Shown: piece by piece, positions 37,171 to 48,503 of the stretch
Numbering within the stretch: the first letter of the stretch is position 1
How the letters are laid out: every line of letters starts with the position of its first letter
NCBI RefSeq assembly: GCF_000165425.1
Contig: NW_001799011.1
Span: 187,933 to 251,932 of the forward strand
From: Paramecium tetraurelia
Lineage: Eukaryota; Ciliophora; Oligohymenophorea; Peniculida; Parameciidae
Direction of reading: 5' to 3'
DNA: 64,000 nucleotides
Position numbers and translations under genes: made by a program
Notes under the pieces: model-generated
Told to the model about the DNA's origin: nothing
Seen by the model: only the letters and a program-made list of their open reading frames with translations
Database searches by the model: none

Positions 37171-37770
37171 ATGCCACAAATATATGATTGCAGATCAACT
37201 ATTCTCAAACTTGTTCATAAAACAGGATTGCTATCAACTGTCTTTTAATGGAAAGGAAATCATCCAATTGTTAATGAGCAAGAAATACAAAAATCCTAAT
37301 TAATTTTAAATGAATTGAAATCATTGATCCTAGAATTAGAAATAACATTAAAAGAAGAGACTTAAAATTAAGTTGTTGAGTTCGTTTTACCTGAAGTAAA
37401 TACTAAATTCAACTAACTTGAATTTGAAGATTTAAGAAAATAAATAAATGATTGGTGTCATCAAAGAGATTGGGAATAATACCATACTCCTAAAAACATA
37501 GTTATGGCATTGATAGGTGAGGTTGGAGAACTAAGTGAAATATTTATTGATGGAGAATTTTTACCTGGATTACCAGAATTAAACTAACAATAAAAACATC
37601 ACACAGGTGAAGAAATAGCAGATATTTTACACAATTTAATTCGCCTCTGTGATAGATGCAATATTGATATTGTGACAGCCATACAAATGAAAATTCAGAA
37701 GAATTCCATCAAATATCCTATTAATAAGGTAAAAGGTTCAAACTTAAAGTATGATGAATATTAAAAATGA
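37171..37770 (+). CDS. dCTP pyrophosphatase/MazG-type NTP hydrolase
   Basis: A 199-residue all-alpha NTP pyrophosphatase. The C-terminal two thirds match DCTPP1: INDWCHQRDWEQYHTPKN, IVMALIGEVGELSEIF (metal-binding E-x-x-E on helix 2), HTGEEIADILHNLIRLCDRC (the E-x-x-D of helix 3) and MKIQKNSIKYP. These enzymes hydrolyse dCTP or modified dNTPs to monophosphate and pyrophosphate, cleaning the nucleotide pool. The N-terminal 70 residues contain KLVHKTGLLSTVFQWKGNHP and look like the central part of a second, degenerate MazG unit. No intron. Confidence 0.85.
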
Positions 37771-37832
37771 TTGATATTCATTTTCAATATTGTATTGTTA
37801 ATAAAATTTTATTGATATAATTAACAGCTTTA

Positions 37833-38766
37833 ATGATCTATTCTCAGCATCCCTATGAATAACCTATAAAGTAATTTCGAGTATTTATAATTCAGCTACA
37901 TTCCCTAAGGATATCCCATGTATTATGAGCATTACTAGCCCTACTAACCACCTTTTGAACACTATTAAATTCTATCAAATGTGATTCCTATCACAGAGCC
38001 CATACAATCAACCATCATATTACCAAAAGAAACAGTAATTGAAAGACATGTCCCAGTATAAAAGCCTAAATAAGCCCAAATTGAAAATCCTTAAAAAGAA
38101 AAAAGGAAGAATTTTTTTAATTTAGATAACAACCCTTATTTGTTCTCCTCGGCTAGAATTAAAAACTATTAATAATAGTAACCCACCTAAGGATATCAAT
38201 AATCTAATGATTTGCACTAAATTTAATTATAAACAAACCGTTTGGAAAGCACTTAAAGAGTTCAAGAACCTTAAATTTAATCAGTTTAACAGAAAAATCT
38301 AAGAGAATCATAATCAGCAAGAATATTTTATCCACCCCAACCTATTTAATAGCAATCAATTTATCACTAAATTGATTAGAATCCATAAACTACTTAATAT
38401 TATCCTACATCAAATATACAATAGTCTAAAATATTAGAATAAAAAGACTATATTATTTAATAATAGAAGCCTCTTATTAATGAAGAAGTGCCTCCTATAT
38501 AAACTTAGAGTCTGCATCCTTAATATTAAGCTACAGCACAATTTTAGCAATAATTATCCAAAAGTTTATTTGACTAGCCTGGAAGATAATTGAAAGAATC
38601 AAAATCTCATATTATTTAATCAACTATTGTAATTTAAAATATAAATTGATAGGAATACAATGCACCAAAACAAAGACCAGGAATAAATGTGGATTTGAAT
38701 TTATATAAATCATCAAGTTAAAGCCTTTCACAGTCTAAGTTAAGAAGATCTAAAATTTTTGATTGA
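37833..38766 (+). CDS. Q/Y/P-rich protein, possible cytoskeletal
   Basis: A 294-residue protein starting MIYSQHPYEQPINYIPQGYP and very rich in Q, P, Y and S. The segment PKETVIERHVPVQKPKQAQI resembles the proline-valine-glutamate patterns of alveolin-type cortical proteins, but there is only one such stretch. Introns are 25 nt (GTAATT...TTCAG) and 24 nt (GTAATT...GATAG, removing an in-frame TGA). The end (SQSLSQSKLRRSKIFD) is basic. Low complexity prevents a firm family call. Confidence 0.6.
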
Positions 38767-39331
38767 CTATATAATTAACGATTAATATGTAATTTTTCTA
38801 GTTTTTCTATATAACCATAATTAAATTATAGAGAATTTGCCTTAAATATAGTTTAAAAGCAAAGTCTCATTATCCTTTTGTTCAAGTAAAATTTTTTATA
38901 TAAATATTTGAAAAACCTTTTCATTTATAATTGATTTATCTCAAAAATTCTTATCATAAATTAAATTCACTTGATGGATATTATTAAGTTTTTTTTAATT
39001 TTGTAATCGATTAGTTAACTTAATCAAACTAATAATTAAGACTTTGTTATTCATATTTTATAAACAAATTAATTTTAGTTCTTCGGTTAACAATTATTCA
39101 AAATGAATTTTAACAAATTAAATTATTTCTCAATCCATTCTTACTTATTACTTTTAAATACTTAGTTCTTGGTTAAAACTCATTTAGTATTTAAAAATGA
39201 TATTAATGTAAAGTATGGTTAGGTGTTTATTTTGAACTTTCAAGTTATTTTTAGAATGATGTTTTAATAAAAAAATAATATACTTTATAATCCCTTATAT
39301 TATATGATAAAAATTTATATAGTCAAAATTG
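38767..39331. other. AT-rich intergenic region
   Basis: About 565 bases between convergent genes, with many runs of T and A. No coding frame, tRNA or repeat is supported. Confidence 0.5.
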
Positions 39332-39754
39332 TCATTCTTCATCGGTCGTTTCTCTATTTAAGGCAAAGTACTTCCTCATTATTTATTTACTTCTTAAAAT
39401 AGGCTATCTTGAGTCTTTTATTCTATTTTTGAAGTATTTCTTCTTACTATTCTTGGTTTCGAAGTTCTAAGGATTGAATTTTTAATGATGTGATCTAGAT
39501 CTTTATAACAAATACCTGCATTAGCTTGGGGATCTAGTTCCTATAAACTCACTCATTTTCTTAAATAATGGTTGTCCTTTCTTGTAAGAGTCACCTCTAG
39601 CATTTGATAAAAATTCTAAATATATGGAATGTTCATTGTCGTCCCAATGACCATTTTTTTACTTGATGCAAAGATTTCCTTCTTATTATTTAGAGATATT
39701 TACAGAAGGATTAAGATAATCCTCGCCTTGTAAATCAGAGCCATTGATATTCAT
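39332..39754 (-). CDS. Myb/SANT-like protein (SHAQK-type)
   Basis: A 133-residue protein starting MNINGSDLQGEDYLNPSVNI. Residues about 38-85 match a single Myb/SANT repeat: NGHWDDNEHSIYLEFLSNAR, then LFKKMSEFIGTRSPSQCRSH and HQKF. This is the SHAQKYF-type signature, here SHHQKF. Such proteins bind DNA. The C-terminus is basic (KNSKKKYFKNRIKDSRQ) then acidic (NRETTDEE). One 21-nt intron (GTATTT...TCTAG) splits the third helix. Confidence 0.75.
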
Positions 39755-40393
39755 TTCAAATTATATCTTAAATTAAATTATGTAAATCTAACAATTAATA
39801 TCTGATTTATATGTCTCATGCTAATAATATGCTACAGAATTGAGAAATATATATCATCTTGACTTATTTATTACTGAACTTAATTAATTATTACTTTTAG
39901 CAGAACTTTTTTTTTCCATTGAATTATTTTAATTTTGATTGGTTCAATAGCTCAAAAAAATATTTGTTTCTAATAATCAGAGAACTTAAATTATAATAAT
40001 TATATTGTAGATTTATAACCATCTAAAATGTACTGATTAATTTATATCCACATAATCTAAGTATCCAGCCTTAAGAATTACTTATTTGAATGTAACGGAA
40101 CATTTATTAAGGTCACTAATCAAGGAAAAAAAAAATAAATTTCTATCGACCTTTCAAATAATAAATATTGACCATAAAAATATTTATTATAGGCTCAAGA
40201 GAACCTAAGTATTCAATCAAAAAATTCCTTCTTGGTATTCTCTGGATTGAAACACAAAAAAAACTATCAAAAAAATATGAACTAACTATTTAGCTCTAAT
40301 TTCTTTTTTGATAAAAATACCCAAAAATCATCTAATCGAATAAAAACAACTATGATAAAAATTAAAAAATTAATAACTAAAAGATTAAAAAAA
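39755..40393. other. intergenic region, no gene seen
   Basis: About 640 AT-rich bases between the Myb-like gene and tRNA-Val. I see no supported gene. Confidence 0.5.
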
Positions 40394-40466
40394 TGCGATT
40401 GCCCAGTTTCGAACTGGGGACCTTCAGTGTGTGAGACTGACGTGATAACCACTACACCACAACCGC
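40394..40466 (-). tRNA. tRNA-Val (CAC)
   Basis: A 73-nt cloverleaf on the minus strand. The acceptor GCGGTTG pairs with CAATCGC, the D-arm contains GTGTAGTGGTTATCAC, the anticodon stem TCAGT/ACTGA holds loop CTCACAC with anticodon CAC, and the T-arm CCCAG-TTCGAAA-CTGGG is canonical. The discriminator base is A. No intron. It reads GTG valine codons. Confidence 0.95.
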
Positions 40467-40811
40467 CTTCTAATTTTTATAGCATAGTTCTTCTTAATTT
40501 AGGCTATCAAATTTATAAAATTTTTGATTAAAAATCTTTACTCAAGATATATTAACAACCAAAATATAATCTAAGAGCAAAATTGACTTTTAACATCTAG
40601 AATAGAATTAGATTTAATATGAAGACATTTAATAATTAATAATAGTAGAATTTTATTTCAACCCTTATGCTTTTATATAACATTTATTTACGGATTATGT
40701 TTATTATGCTTAAATAATCTGTTGGAATTCTCCTAATTATTACCTAAAAATATAATTGAAATATAAGTGATTATTAATTATATGTGTATATATATATAAT
40801 AATAATATATT
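40467..40811. other. intergenic region
   Basis: About 345 bases of AT-rich sequence, including an alternating TATATATA stretch near 40,790. No gene seen. Confidence 0.5.
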
Positions 40812-41586
40812 TCAATAAAGCTGTTATTACTATTAAGATTAAATCTCTTTCAATTTTGAATCATAATGCCTTTAAGCATTATTATAGATTTATTAATATT
40901 ATTATTTCTCCTCCTTTGATCTTTCTTAATCGTGTATAATATATTTGATGATATCACTTGCTCCCTGAGTATCCCCTTGCTTTGCCTTGTCTTGTCCTTA
41001 TTTTAAGAGATACAGAATTTGCTTAAAATTAATAAAAGTGCAAAAGTACTTGCTATCCAGGGAAGATGTGCTCCATATTAGTTAATATCATTATAAGTAT
41101 CTGTTAGGTAAGATCTGCCTATAATTATTGTTAATTCATTTATTTCATTTATTATTACATCTATCTAATGGATAGTCATATAGAAGCTTTACTAGTATTA
41201 ACTTTATAAATATGGCATTGTGTTTAATTCACCTTCCCCATGTGCAAAAGTACAAGTGGGTCCATTTTTGCATTGGCCAGTTTATGGATTGAAATGCTTA
41301 CATAATTATGCTAAATCCATGATCTTGATGATTTACTTTTGTAATTCACAATCATAGGGTTGACCCCTTGAACCTTATTGAAATTGTTGGCAGGAATAAC
41401 TTATTCAACAAATCCAGGTTATAAACTGTTGGCTCTAAGTTCCTATGGTCCATGAGCAAACTAACATCTTAACCCTAAAGCGCAAACCCCATTTGATGCT
41501 ATATTATGACTCAAACACTTACTAAAATGTCTACAGAGTTGTGTTTTGTACTTTTAATTCGGATACTAAGTTGCCTATTGGTACAT
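40812..41586 (-). CDS. CCCH zinc-finger protein
   Basis: Starts MYQQATQYPNQ. Two zinc fingers are spaced about 60 residues apart: YKTQLCRHFSKCLSHN ... VCALGLRCQFAHGPQEL, and, after a 26-nt intron, YKTQLCKHFNPQTGQCKNGP with TCTFAHGEGEL. Both end C-x5-C-x3-H, and each is preceded by the YKTQLC lead-in typical of TIS11-like RNA-binding proteins. The downstream exon (LLKQGQDKAKQGDTQGASDI, then QERSKEEKQQYQQIYNN) is helical and Q-rich and ends at TGA 40,812. Splicing between the second finger and that exon (about 41,040-41,210) is not settled, so length is uncertain. It probably binds AU-rich or similar RNA. Confidence 0.75.
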
Positions 41587-41791
41587 AATATTAAATAATA
41601 TCTCAATTAAAAGAAATTAATTTATTCATTCTAATAACAAATGTGATTATTAATTAATTCTTTTCTATTTAGAATTCTCCTTCCATTATTCTTAGTGATC
41701 AAATATTGGACAATCTATTTATGTTTGACTACAATCTCACTATAAATGTAAATTTATTTTTATTAATAATTTCATTATCATTTTGCTATTT

Positions 41792-42163
41792 TCAGCTGGA
41801 TTTCACTTTGGATCCACCTCTGCAACTTGGAGTGGGGTTAACTTCTGTAGATTACTGCCATTCATTGGATGTTTTTGCTGTTATTTAGATTGCATGAATT
41901 TTATAATCATTTTTTAGCTATCATAATATATAGTATCAAACATTATCAATTGATTAATAAATAGATCTATGTCTTTGTATATGACTTTTATTTTCAAATT
42001 CGTTGCTAACAATTGTAATTTTAAAATGAGTTTCCGAACCCTTAGGAACAGAATGAAGATTACTCTCATTTATAATACTTAGATGTTAAGGAGTAAAATC
42101 TGAAGTGAGCTTTTGTAAGAGAAGGTTTCTGACTGTGCAAAAACTATATTTAATTTAATTCAT
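41792..42163 (-). CDS. BolA family protein
   Basis: A 115-residue BolA protein, a partner of monothiol glutaredoxins in iron-sulfur cluster handling. The core reads HLSIINESNLHSVPKGSETH, then FKITIVSNEFENKSHIQRHR, the canonical BolA beta-alpha-beta segment. After a 24-nt intron (GTTTGA...TGATAG) it continues DYKIHAIQITAKTSNEWQQ, the conserved IHA-l-x-x-k helix and strand. The N-terminal extension (MNQIKYSFCTVRNLLLQKL) is basic and could be a mitochondrial presequence. The tail ends PSCRGGSKVKSS. The spliced length is an exact multiple of three. Confidence 0.92.
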
Positions 42164-42322
42164 AAATAAATAAATAGATTTTCTTGCATAATTAATTATT
42201 TTTAATACTTGGCAATTCTTGCATAAGAATATGTTTTCTAGTTTTATAGGTTTGCTTCTAGTTTAACACAATGAAAATGAAGTCAAATTATCTCTTATTT
42301 TATTATACTTGTGTAATATATA

Positions 42323-42997
42323 TCAGAATCTCAATTTTGAGAACAGGAATCTTGATTGAGCTTTCTTATCAGCCAAACTTCCTGCTGGCAATGTTCTATA
42401 TTTTTCAGCTAAATATTTTCTCAAATTCTTTCTCAAGTCCTTTCTTTTTTCAACATTCTTCAATTCAGCCTCTTTTACTCTTTCAATTCTATCTCTGACT
42501 TCCTTTAAGGTTGACTCTTCTAATCTGTATCTAGAAACAATCAATATTTTTAATACCTTGTTGGCATAATGTGATTAAGATTTAATTATTTAATGAAGAC
42601 TTTCAATGTTGTTCGCTTTCTGATTTACTTTTATCCCATTCTCTTGGTAACTTTTCTTGGATATCTTTAAATACCAACAACTAAACCATTTGGGAATTTT
42701 GCATCCTAAAAAAATCAAAATTTTGATTTACTTTAGTTGATTCTTCATTTGCTTTAATCANNNNNNNNNNNNNNNNNNNNNNNNNNNNNNNNNNNNNNNN
42801 NNNNNNNNNNNNNNNNNNNNNNNNNNNNNNNNNNNNNNNNNNNNNNNNNNNNNNNNNNNNNNNNNNNNNNNNNNNNNNNNNNNNNNNNNNNNNNNNNNNN
42901 NNNNNNNNNNTGGTTCCTGCTTATCTGCCAGCAAGCAAAACTACTAGACGACCTGGTTTCAAGCTAGCTATATTACTATTGCTTACAATTTTCCCAT
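42323..42997 (-). CDS. eL27: 60S ribosomal protein eL27
   Basis: Ribosomal protein of the large subunit. The N-terminus (SLKPGRLVVLLAGRQAGT) precedes a 150-base run of N. After the gap and an intron (GTAAAT...TTTTAG) the frame resumes DAKFPNGLVVGIQRYPRKVT, then KRMGQKQIRKRTTLKVFIKQ, LNHIMPTRYRL and the C-terminal helices. A 26-nt intron lies inside MPTRY. The start at 42,997 gives MGKIVSNSNIASLKPG, slightly longer than usual; part of it could be another intron. The residues lost in the gap would bridge AGRQAGT to the DAKFPN block. Confidence 0.92.
42761..42910. other. assembly gap (150 N)
   Basis: A run of 150 unknown bases inside the eL27 gene, almost certainly a scaffold gap rather than sequence. 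Confidence 0.98.
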
Positions 42998-43311
42998 TTA
43001 AAAATACTAAATAAATCTTTTAATAATTTATTCCAAATTTTTTGTTACTAATAATCTAACTCATTGATTGAGTACACATAGAACTTATCAGAATCCAAGT
43101 GACAAAAAAACAAAATCATTAATGAACAAATTGATAAGGTTTATTCAATTATAATGATTAAATCCAATTCTATCTTATAAAATGTATTAGATGGAATAAC
43201 CACATGATTAAACCTCATTTAAAATTTTATAGTCTTTTTTTACAAAAGAATGAAAAATAAAGTTTATTTGATTTATAATATTTTATATTGTACGATAATA
43301 TCTTGGAATAA

Positions 43312-43928
43312 TCAAAAGACTAGGTCGTGTGGTCTAGTTGTTTTGCCAATGCTGAAACGTGCACCAAGATATTGTTTCAAGAGTGGTGTTTTCTTAACAG
43401 CTGCAATCAATGCATCATCAATTGATTTTTAAGTCTTTCTTTTACCTTCCAATCTTGTTTTTTCTGCTGTTTATTATTCAGCTGTGAGCTAAGCATAAAA
43501 TAGTCACTTTACTTCTCCTCTCTTGGCCCAGAATCCTTATTCATTTTTACGTCTCTAAGCTTATGTTCTCTTGAAATATAAGTCATCGACTTAGCCAGCA
43601 TTCACTCCATTGACATCTACTTTAGTGGATGTTGGAATAACATATGCTGAGTTGACTCTCTTAAGTGGGACACCATTAATTTTGAATGGACCTGTTACAA
43701 GCAACAATCCTGATTTAAGCTGCTTTAAGAATACTACTCTCTTTCCTTAGAATCTTCCAGCCAACAAGATCAATACTTGTCCTGGTATCAATCTTTCTTA
43801 ACTTAGCTGGTTTTGGTGCCTTTTTTGATTTTATTTCAAAATACTTTTCTCTTTCTAATGAAATGGACATTTTCATCATCACTCTTGTACCAATTACCAA
43901 TTCTCACAGTTCTCTTTTTAGCAGGCAT
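43312..43928 (-). CDS. eL6: 60S ribosomal protein eL6
   Basis: Large-subunit ribosomal protein. Segments: [84 protein letters not shown], and the end TRPHDLVF, which matches the conserved PHKLVF terminus. Introns are 25 nt (GTATTT...AAAAAG) and 24 nt (GTAAAG...GCTTAG). Between AKLRK and LIPGQ the frame slips by one base in the AGAAAG motif near 43,787. Removing one A gives KLRRLIPGQ. Because the rest is intact this is probably a sequence error or a recent hit to a duplicate copy. Confidence 0.9.
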
Positions 43929-44429
43929 TGATTATATTTTAATTAATTTTAAATCTAATTTTAAAATTTAATTATCCTTAATCACTCATCTCTTATACTT
44001 ATTTATAATACATCAAATATACGAATCCCGTGAGAAGGTAATGATAGCAATAATAGAGTTCAATTCTTAATTTATATAAAGACTTTAAATATAAAAATAT
44101 TTTGAACATGCTATTTTTTAATACTAAATTCCATTTAATAAATCAAAAACAATGATTGAGCAATGAAGGGAATTTTAATTTCAAATAAAATACAACTTAA
44201 ATTGTTGCAGATAAAATAATTGCAATAATTTTTATTAATAATAGTGAATTTGCTCGAGTCTAATTCTATTAATATGGTTAAACTTAAAATAATATTCCAG
44301 CATTTAATATCTATTTTTTTTTATTTAATGGATAAGGAGGAGGTATTCAGACTATCCTAAGAATTCTATTATATCTATATGTGTGCTTATGTTGCATTTT
44401 AATTGAAAATGTATTAATTAAATAAAATA
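43929..44429. other. AT-rich region before the left inverted repeat
   Basis: About 500 bases with no supported gene, between the eL6 start and the outer end of the left inverted-repeat arm. Confidence 0.5.
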
Positions 44430-45765
44430 AATGAAAGGATGGTAGAATTAGTATGATATCGCATAAAGAGTGAATAGAGAGGACGATTATTATGATAGAA
44501 TAAATGCACTTTGAAAAAAAATGATTATTAAACAACATACTTAGTCTAAAGATCTTCTTGAATATAAATTTCCTTAATCTGAATGTTTTAGCTTAGGGTA
44601 ATTAATTGAGTCATTGGTAAATTGAATGTATTATTTAGAATTACAATTTCATCAAGATCTATAAAGGTTAGGTTTTAATTATTATATTGGAAATCTTAAA
44701 ACATCTTTAATAATTACATTAATGTAAAATATCACATGGATAATTAATACCTTAAAACATTGTTATTAAATTAAAAAATGATAAAAATAATAAATTAACC
44801 ATCATATAAACTAAATTTACAATACAATAAGTATATTTTATTAATTATAGACTTATTGATGATTGTGAATATTAAATAAATTACTAACAAGATGTTCAAT
44901 AAATAATTGAATGTTTAATTTAAATAATTTAAGTATATTAAGATTAAAAGTGTTAATTATTAATCTTAATTTATAATCTATTGAATGAATATAAAAATAA
45001 TGAAAAAGAAGATGATTTAAAAAAAATGATAGAATTTTTTAATCAATTAATAAATGAGTATTTAATAATTTTATTTTAGTTTTGTTGATTAAAAATAGCA
45101 AAAACTAAAAAAAGGATCAACTAATTTATCAATCAACTAAAACGATTTAAACACTTAACTTGTTAAATATTAAGAAGGAGATGAATATGGTATGTTGACC
45201 AAAAGATGGCGAACGTAAACTGTATTCGAAAACTTTTTAGAAAATTTAAATTCGCAGAGCATTACTTGTAAATTATAATACACAAAGCATTATTCTGTTT
45301 CAGATACTGAGCAATTTTTAGATATTTCTGCATTAACTTAAGATGAATTATAGATATACAATGTTGTTGAATAAATTATAAAGTAATAAATGATCAAAAT
45401 AATTTGGAATCAGCTCGGAGCCTTCTTTGAATCTTGGGATGAAGAACTAGATTCTAAATTTAACGCAATCCTTAAGGATATTAATAATACGAATAAATTA
45501 ATTTTGAAAAATCAATTAAGTCTTCTTTTGGAAGAATATAAAAATATTAATTAAATAAACACTCAGATTTAAGTAAATATTGAAACAAATTATAAATTTG
45601 ATATTTAATATGAAGAATAGAAGGCGCAACATATATTCCTTTAAGAATTGAAGGTCTAGGTATCAAATTACTCATTCAATGATTTTCAAACCTTTGTTAA
45701 TACAATCAAATCTAATGTGAAAGTAAGAATTAACAAATTATTACAATCAAATTGTAATGTTAGAG
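44430..45765 (+). repeat. left arm of a 1.34-kb inverted repeat
   Basis: This segment is repeated in reverse complement at 51,778-53,119. Matching begins at AATGAAAGGATGGTAGAATT on the outer side and ends near ATTACAATCAAATTGTAATG on the inner side, with long exact blocks and scattered substitutions and small indels. By eye identity is about 90-95%. The outer flanks (44,340-44,430 against 53,120-53,160) and the inner flanks do not match. It contains the coding region 44,521-45,785. Confidence 0.95.
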
Positions 45766-45785
45766 ATTTTAAAATTAATAGTTGA
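44521..45785 (+). CDS. kinase-like/coiled protein, left copy
   Basis: Coding blocks read MIIKQHTQSKDLLEYKFPQS, then, after a 22-nt intron, NYNFIKIYKGQVLIIILEIL, KHLQQLHQCKISHGQLIPQN and IVIK. This has the spacing of a kinase helix E and a degenerate catalytic loop (HGQLIPQN for HRDxxxxN). Further blocks (QDVQQIIECLIQIIQVYQDQ; DDLKKMIEFFNQLINEYL) fit a C-lobe. The last 190 codons, from about 45,190 to TGA 45,783, are helical (IIWNQLGAFFESWDEELDSK; KLILKNQLSLLLEEYKNINQ). Splicing near 45,070-45,200 is unsettled and at least one join is unexplained. It is probably a pseudokinase related to the gene at 53,180. Confidence 0.5.
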
Positions 45786-45831
45786 TTTAATTTGATATTT
45801 CAAACTAAATAAATATGAATATGTAATATTT

Positions 45832-47807
45832 TCATTATGGAGTCTGTAATACATCGCCTTTAACTGATAACTTTTAATCGCTTTTAACATCTTGTAAATT
45901 TGCAGATTCTCCATGTGACCCAATATCTAGTTCTTAATGTTCTTTCTTCTCATGATGCTTTTTTGCACCATGATGATGACCCTTATTAAAGGAATGTTTT
46001 AATATTATTAAATCTAATATTATAGTAACTGAAAAGATGACTAAATTTGCCAGGTTGTAAGACCAGGCAAAATTAGTTAGATCACTTTCTAGGTTTGTAA
46101 AGAAGTAATCGCTAACAGGATCTGAAACACAGTTATTTTCATTGATATCTTTAATTACTAGTCTTTTTCCATCTATAATAGAGAATGAAACACAAATAAC
46201 AATAATTTCAGCTATTTATAATGCTATCTTAAAGGCAATTTCAATTATAAATATATAATTATACTAAGAATCCGGATGAGCTAAATAATAACAGATTATT
46301 GTTACTTGTCATACAAGACCAAGCAAAATTGCAGGCAGTCATAGTTCCTACAATATTGAATATAAGACCAATAACAATAAAATATGTTATTGTGACTGCC
46401 AATTAAACTCTTAATGATACATAAACAAAAAATAATGTACTTCCCTCATGAATCACATCATCAAATAATTCTCCTCTACAATTTGGAGCCCAAGGAATAT
46501 AAGTCTTAGAATGAATGGTCCAATTATATTTTGTATCTATGTTGAAATAAGGCAACTTTTCTTTTAAATAAACGACATTATTGGACAAATAAAATTATTC
46601 TTCATCTATAGAATGGATTAATTTGAATAAGGGATCAGTATTTTCACATTATTTTCTTCTATCTATCATGAGAGGATAGTCGATTCTATTAGGAGAGATA
46701 TTTTAATTTAAATTCCTCCTACAAACTTTATCACTTTCAGTAGCTCTAAACTCAATAACTGGTAGATTTGAAGTATTTTTTAAATAATAAAAATAAAACC
46801 CTTTTCCTAGATCATAGATATTTCCTTTATTAGTATCATTTAATTTTTGCAAGTTTTTGAAAGTAGAATTTGTAGTAAATCCAATTTCTGAAATAGGACA
46901 ACTCATATCAGGTGGAACACAAAATATATTATCTCCTGTTCCGCATACTGTTTTGTTTTCTGATTCACAATAACTCTAATTTGTTTGTAAACTTATCCCA
47001 GTCTTTCTTCTTGCACATAAAACAAAGGCTAAAATCTCTAGTTATATAACTTACGTCTTCCATAGGAACCATCATTCCAAGAATTAAAAACTTTTGGTTA
47101 TTATTCATTCACATTATGACATCCTTTTGCCAACATTTCCTAACTGCAAACTCTTCCAAGCATAAACGATTGTTTAAAAAACTCCTCTATATTTACAAAA
47201 TTTTAATCTTATAATAATGAGAAGTTAAATCCTTAGCTACAATCACATCCAATCATTGTTCCTGACCAGTAATATTCATATAAAGAAGAATACTATATTT
47301 TGAAATTATTATTACTTCACTTCCAAATTAACTCTTACAATTTTTATTTGTATAAGTAAATTGAATATCATCTATTACATATGAACCCATATTATCCAAA
47401 AATTATTTATAATCTCCTTCATACACTGTTTGATCTCTGTAAGATAAAATGCTTAAAGTCAATACAGCTACGCTAACTATGAAAAAATATGCTTAATATG
47501 CCAATCTCACCTTATCAACAGGTTTTTTACGCAACAATCTCTTTAGCCTTCTTGCTGAAATTAATCGTTCTTTTTTTGCTTATTACTTTCTCTTTTTCAC
47601 TAAATCCCTTTTCATCAACTTAGGATCTTCATCATGATAAACTTGATTTAACACACTACTCATTGGATTAGTTTCACAGTATTTTTAATTTTGCTATTGC
47701 CCATCTTGATCAAATATTTGATCATTCACTTTTTCTGGATTTAATTGATATTGTTCTTAATCTGGCAGATATTTCTGATTCTCTGTATTCATTTCTTGGG
47801 CAGCCAT
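45832..47807 (-). CDS. multipass membrane protein with Cys-rich ectodomain
   Basis: A 629-residue protein. The first 130 residues are cytosolic and charged (MAAQEMNTENQKYLPDQ; KKRKQQAKKERLISARRLKR). TM1 is QAYFFIVSVAVLTLSILSY. A Cys-rich extracellular region follows with GTMIGCDCSQGFNFS, KGCHNVNEQQP, CARRKTGISLQTNQSYCESE and DNIFCVPPDMSCPISEIGF. Three more helices close the protein (VQLAVTITYFIVIGLIFNIV; ALQIAEIIVICVSFSIID; NLVIFSVTIILDLIIL), then a His-rich tail (HHHGAKKHHEKKEHQ). Introns are 23, 26 and 37 nt; the last is longer than usual. It resembles ciliate-specific transmembrane proteins, function unknown. Confidence 0.7.
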
Positions 47808-47833
47808 TTAATAAATTAAATAATATCATAAAA

Positions 47834-48241
47834 ATGAAAGCAAAGATAAGTATTGGTAAAACTGCTACTGAATTCTTAATTTAACTTCCATTTTACTTAT
47901 AGCTAATAAATGTTATTTATAAAGAAGTAAAAGAAGATTATCATTAAAACAAATATTATAAAAGTAAAGACATCCAAGTACAAAACTATTTCATGAATTA
48001 TAATGGAAATAAAATATATTCAAAAAATTTAATTTTCCTTTTTAACATCAACATAATAAAATATATATATTTAGTTAATTTTCCTCTAAAATTTATTATT
48101 GATCGCAGTCTTTAAGTTAATTCAACTGATGAGCTTGGGCCTATGATTGTTCCTTAAACTATATTAAAATTTCATCATTAGATCATTTTTTATTATTAAG
48201 TTTTTAAAATACAATAAGTTTTTAAAATACAATAATAATGA
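47834..48241 (+). CDS. possible hypothetical protein, 135 residues
   Basis: An intronless plus-strand frame starting MKAKISIGKTATEFLIQLPF and ending within a short tandem repeat (VFKIQQVFKIQQQ). The middle has YKEVKEDYHQNKYYKSKDIQ and a hydrophobic stretch. It lies divergent from the membrane-protein gene. Its composition is only modestly better than random, so it may be noncoding. Confidence 0.3.
48198..48235 (+). repeat. short direct tandem repeat
   Basis: Two adjacent copies of an 18-19-nt unit (TAAGTTTTTAAAATACAA). Probably replication slippage in AT-rich DNA. Confidence 0.8.
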
Positions 48242-48503
48242 TTATAATAATTTTGAATTCAATAAAACTGAAAATAAATTAATTGTATATATTAGAAGCA
48301 AAATTCTATTAATATAAATTTTAAATAAATTATTCTCTATAAATGTGTCTTTTTTTATTATTGTTGTGTTTGGAATGGCATTTTGATTTTGAAGAATTCT
48401 AGCTTTAAAACAGTGTTTCATCTATATTAAGATTTGCAGCATTTAAATGAATCATTATGCACTAAGCTTTAATAATCAAATAATTAGTATTAATAGTTAC
48501 AAA

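Noticed and set aside
40780-40815. TATATATA stretch as a telomere or fragmentation signal
   Set aside because: It is simple AT-rich sequence; no C4A2/C3A3-type telomeric repeat is present anywhere in the window.
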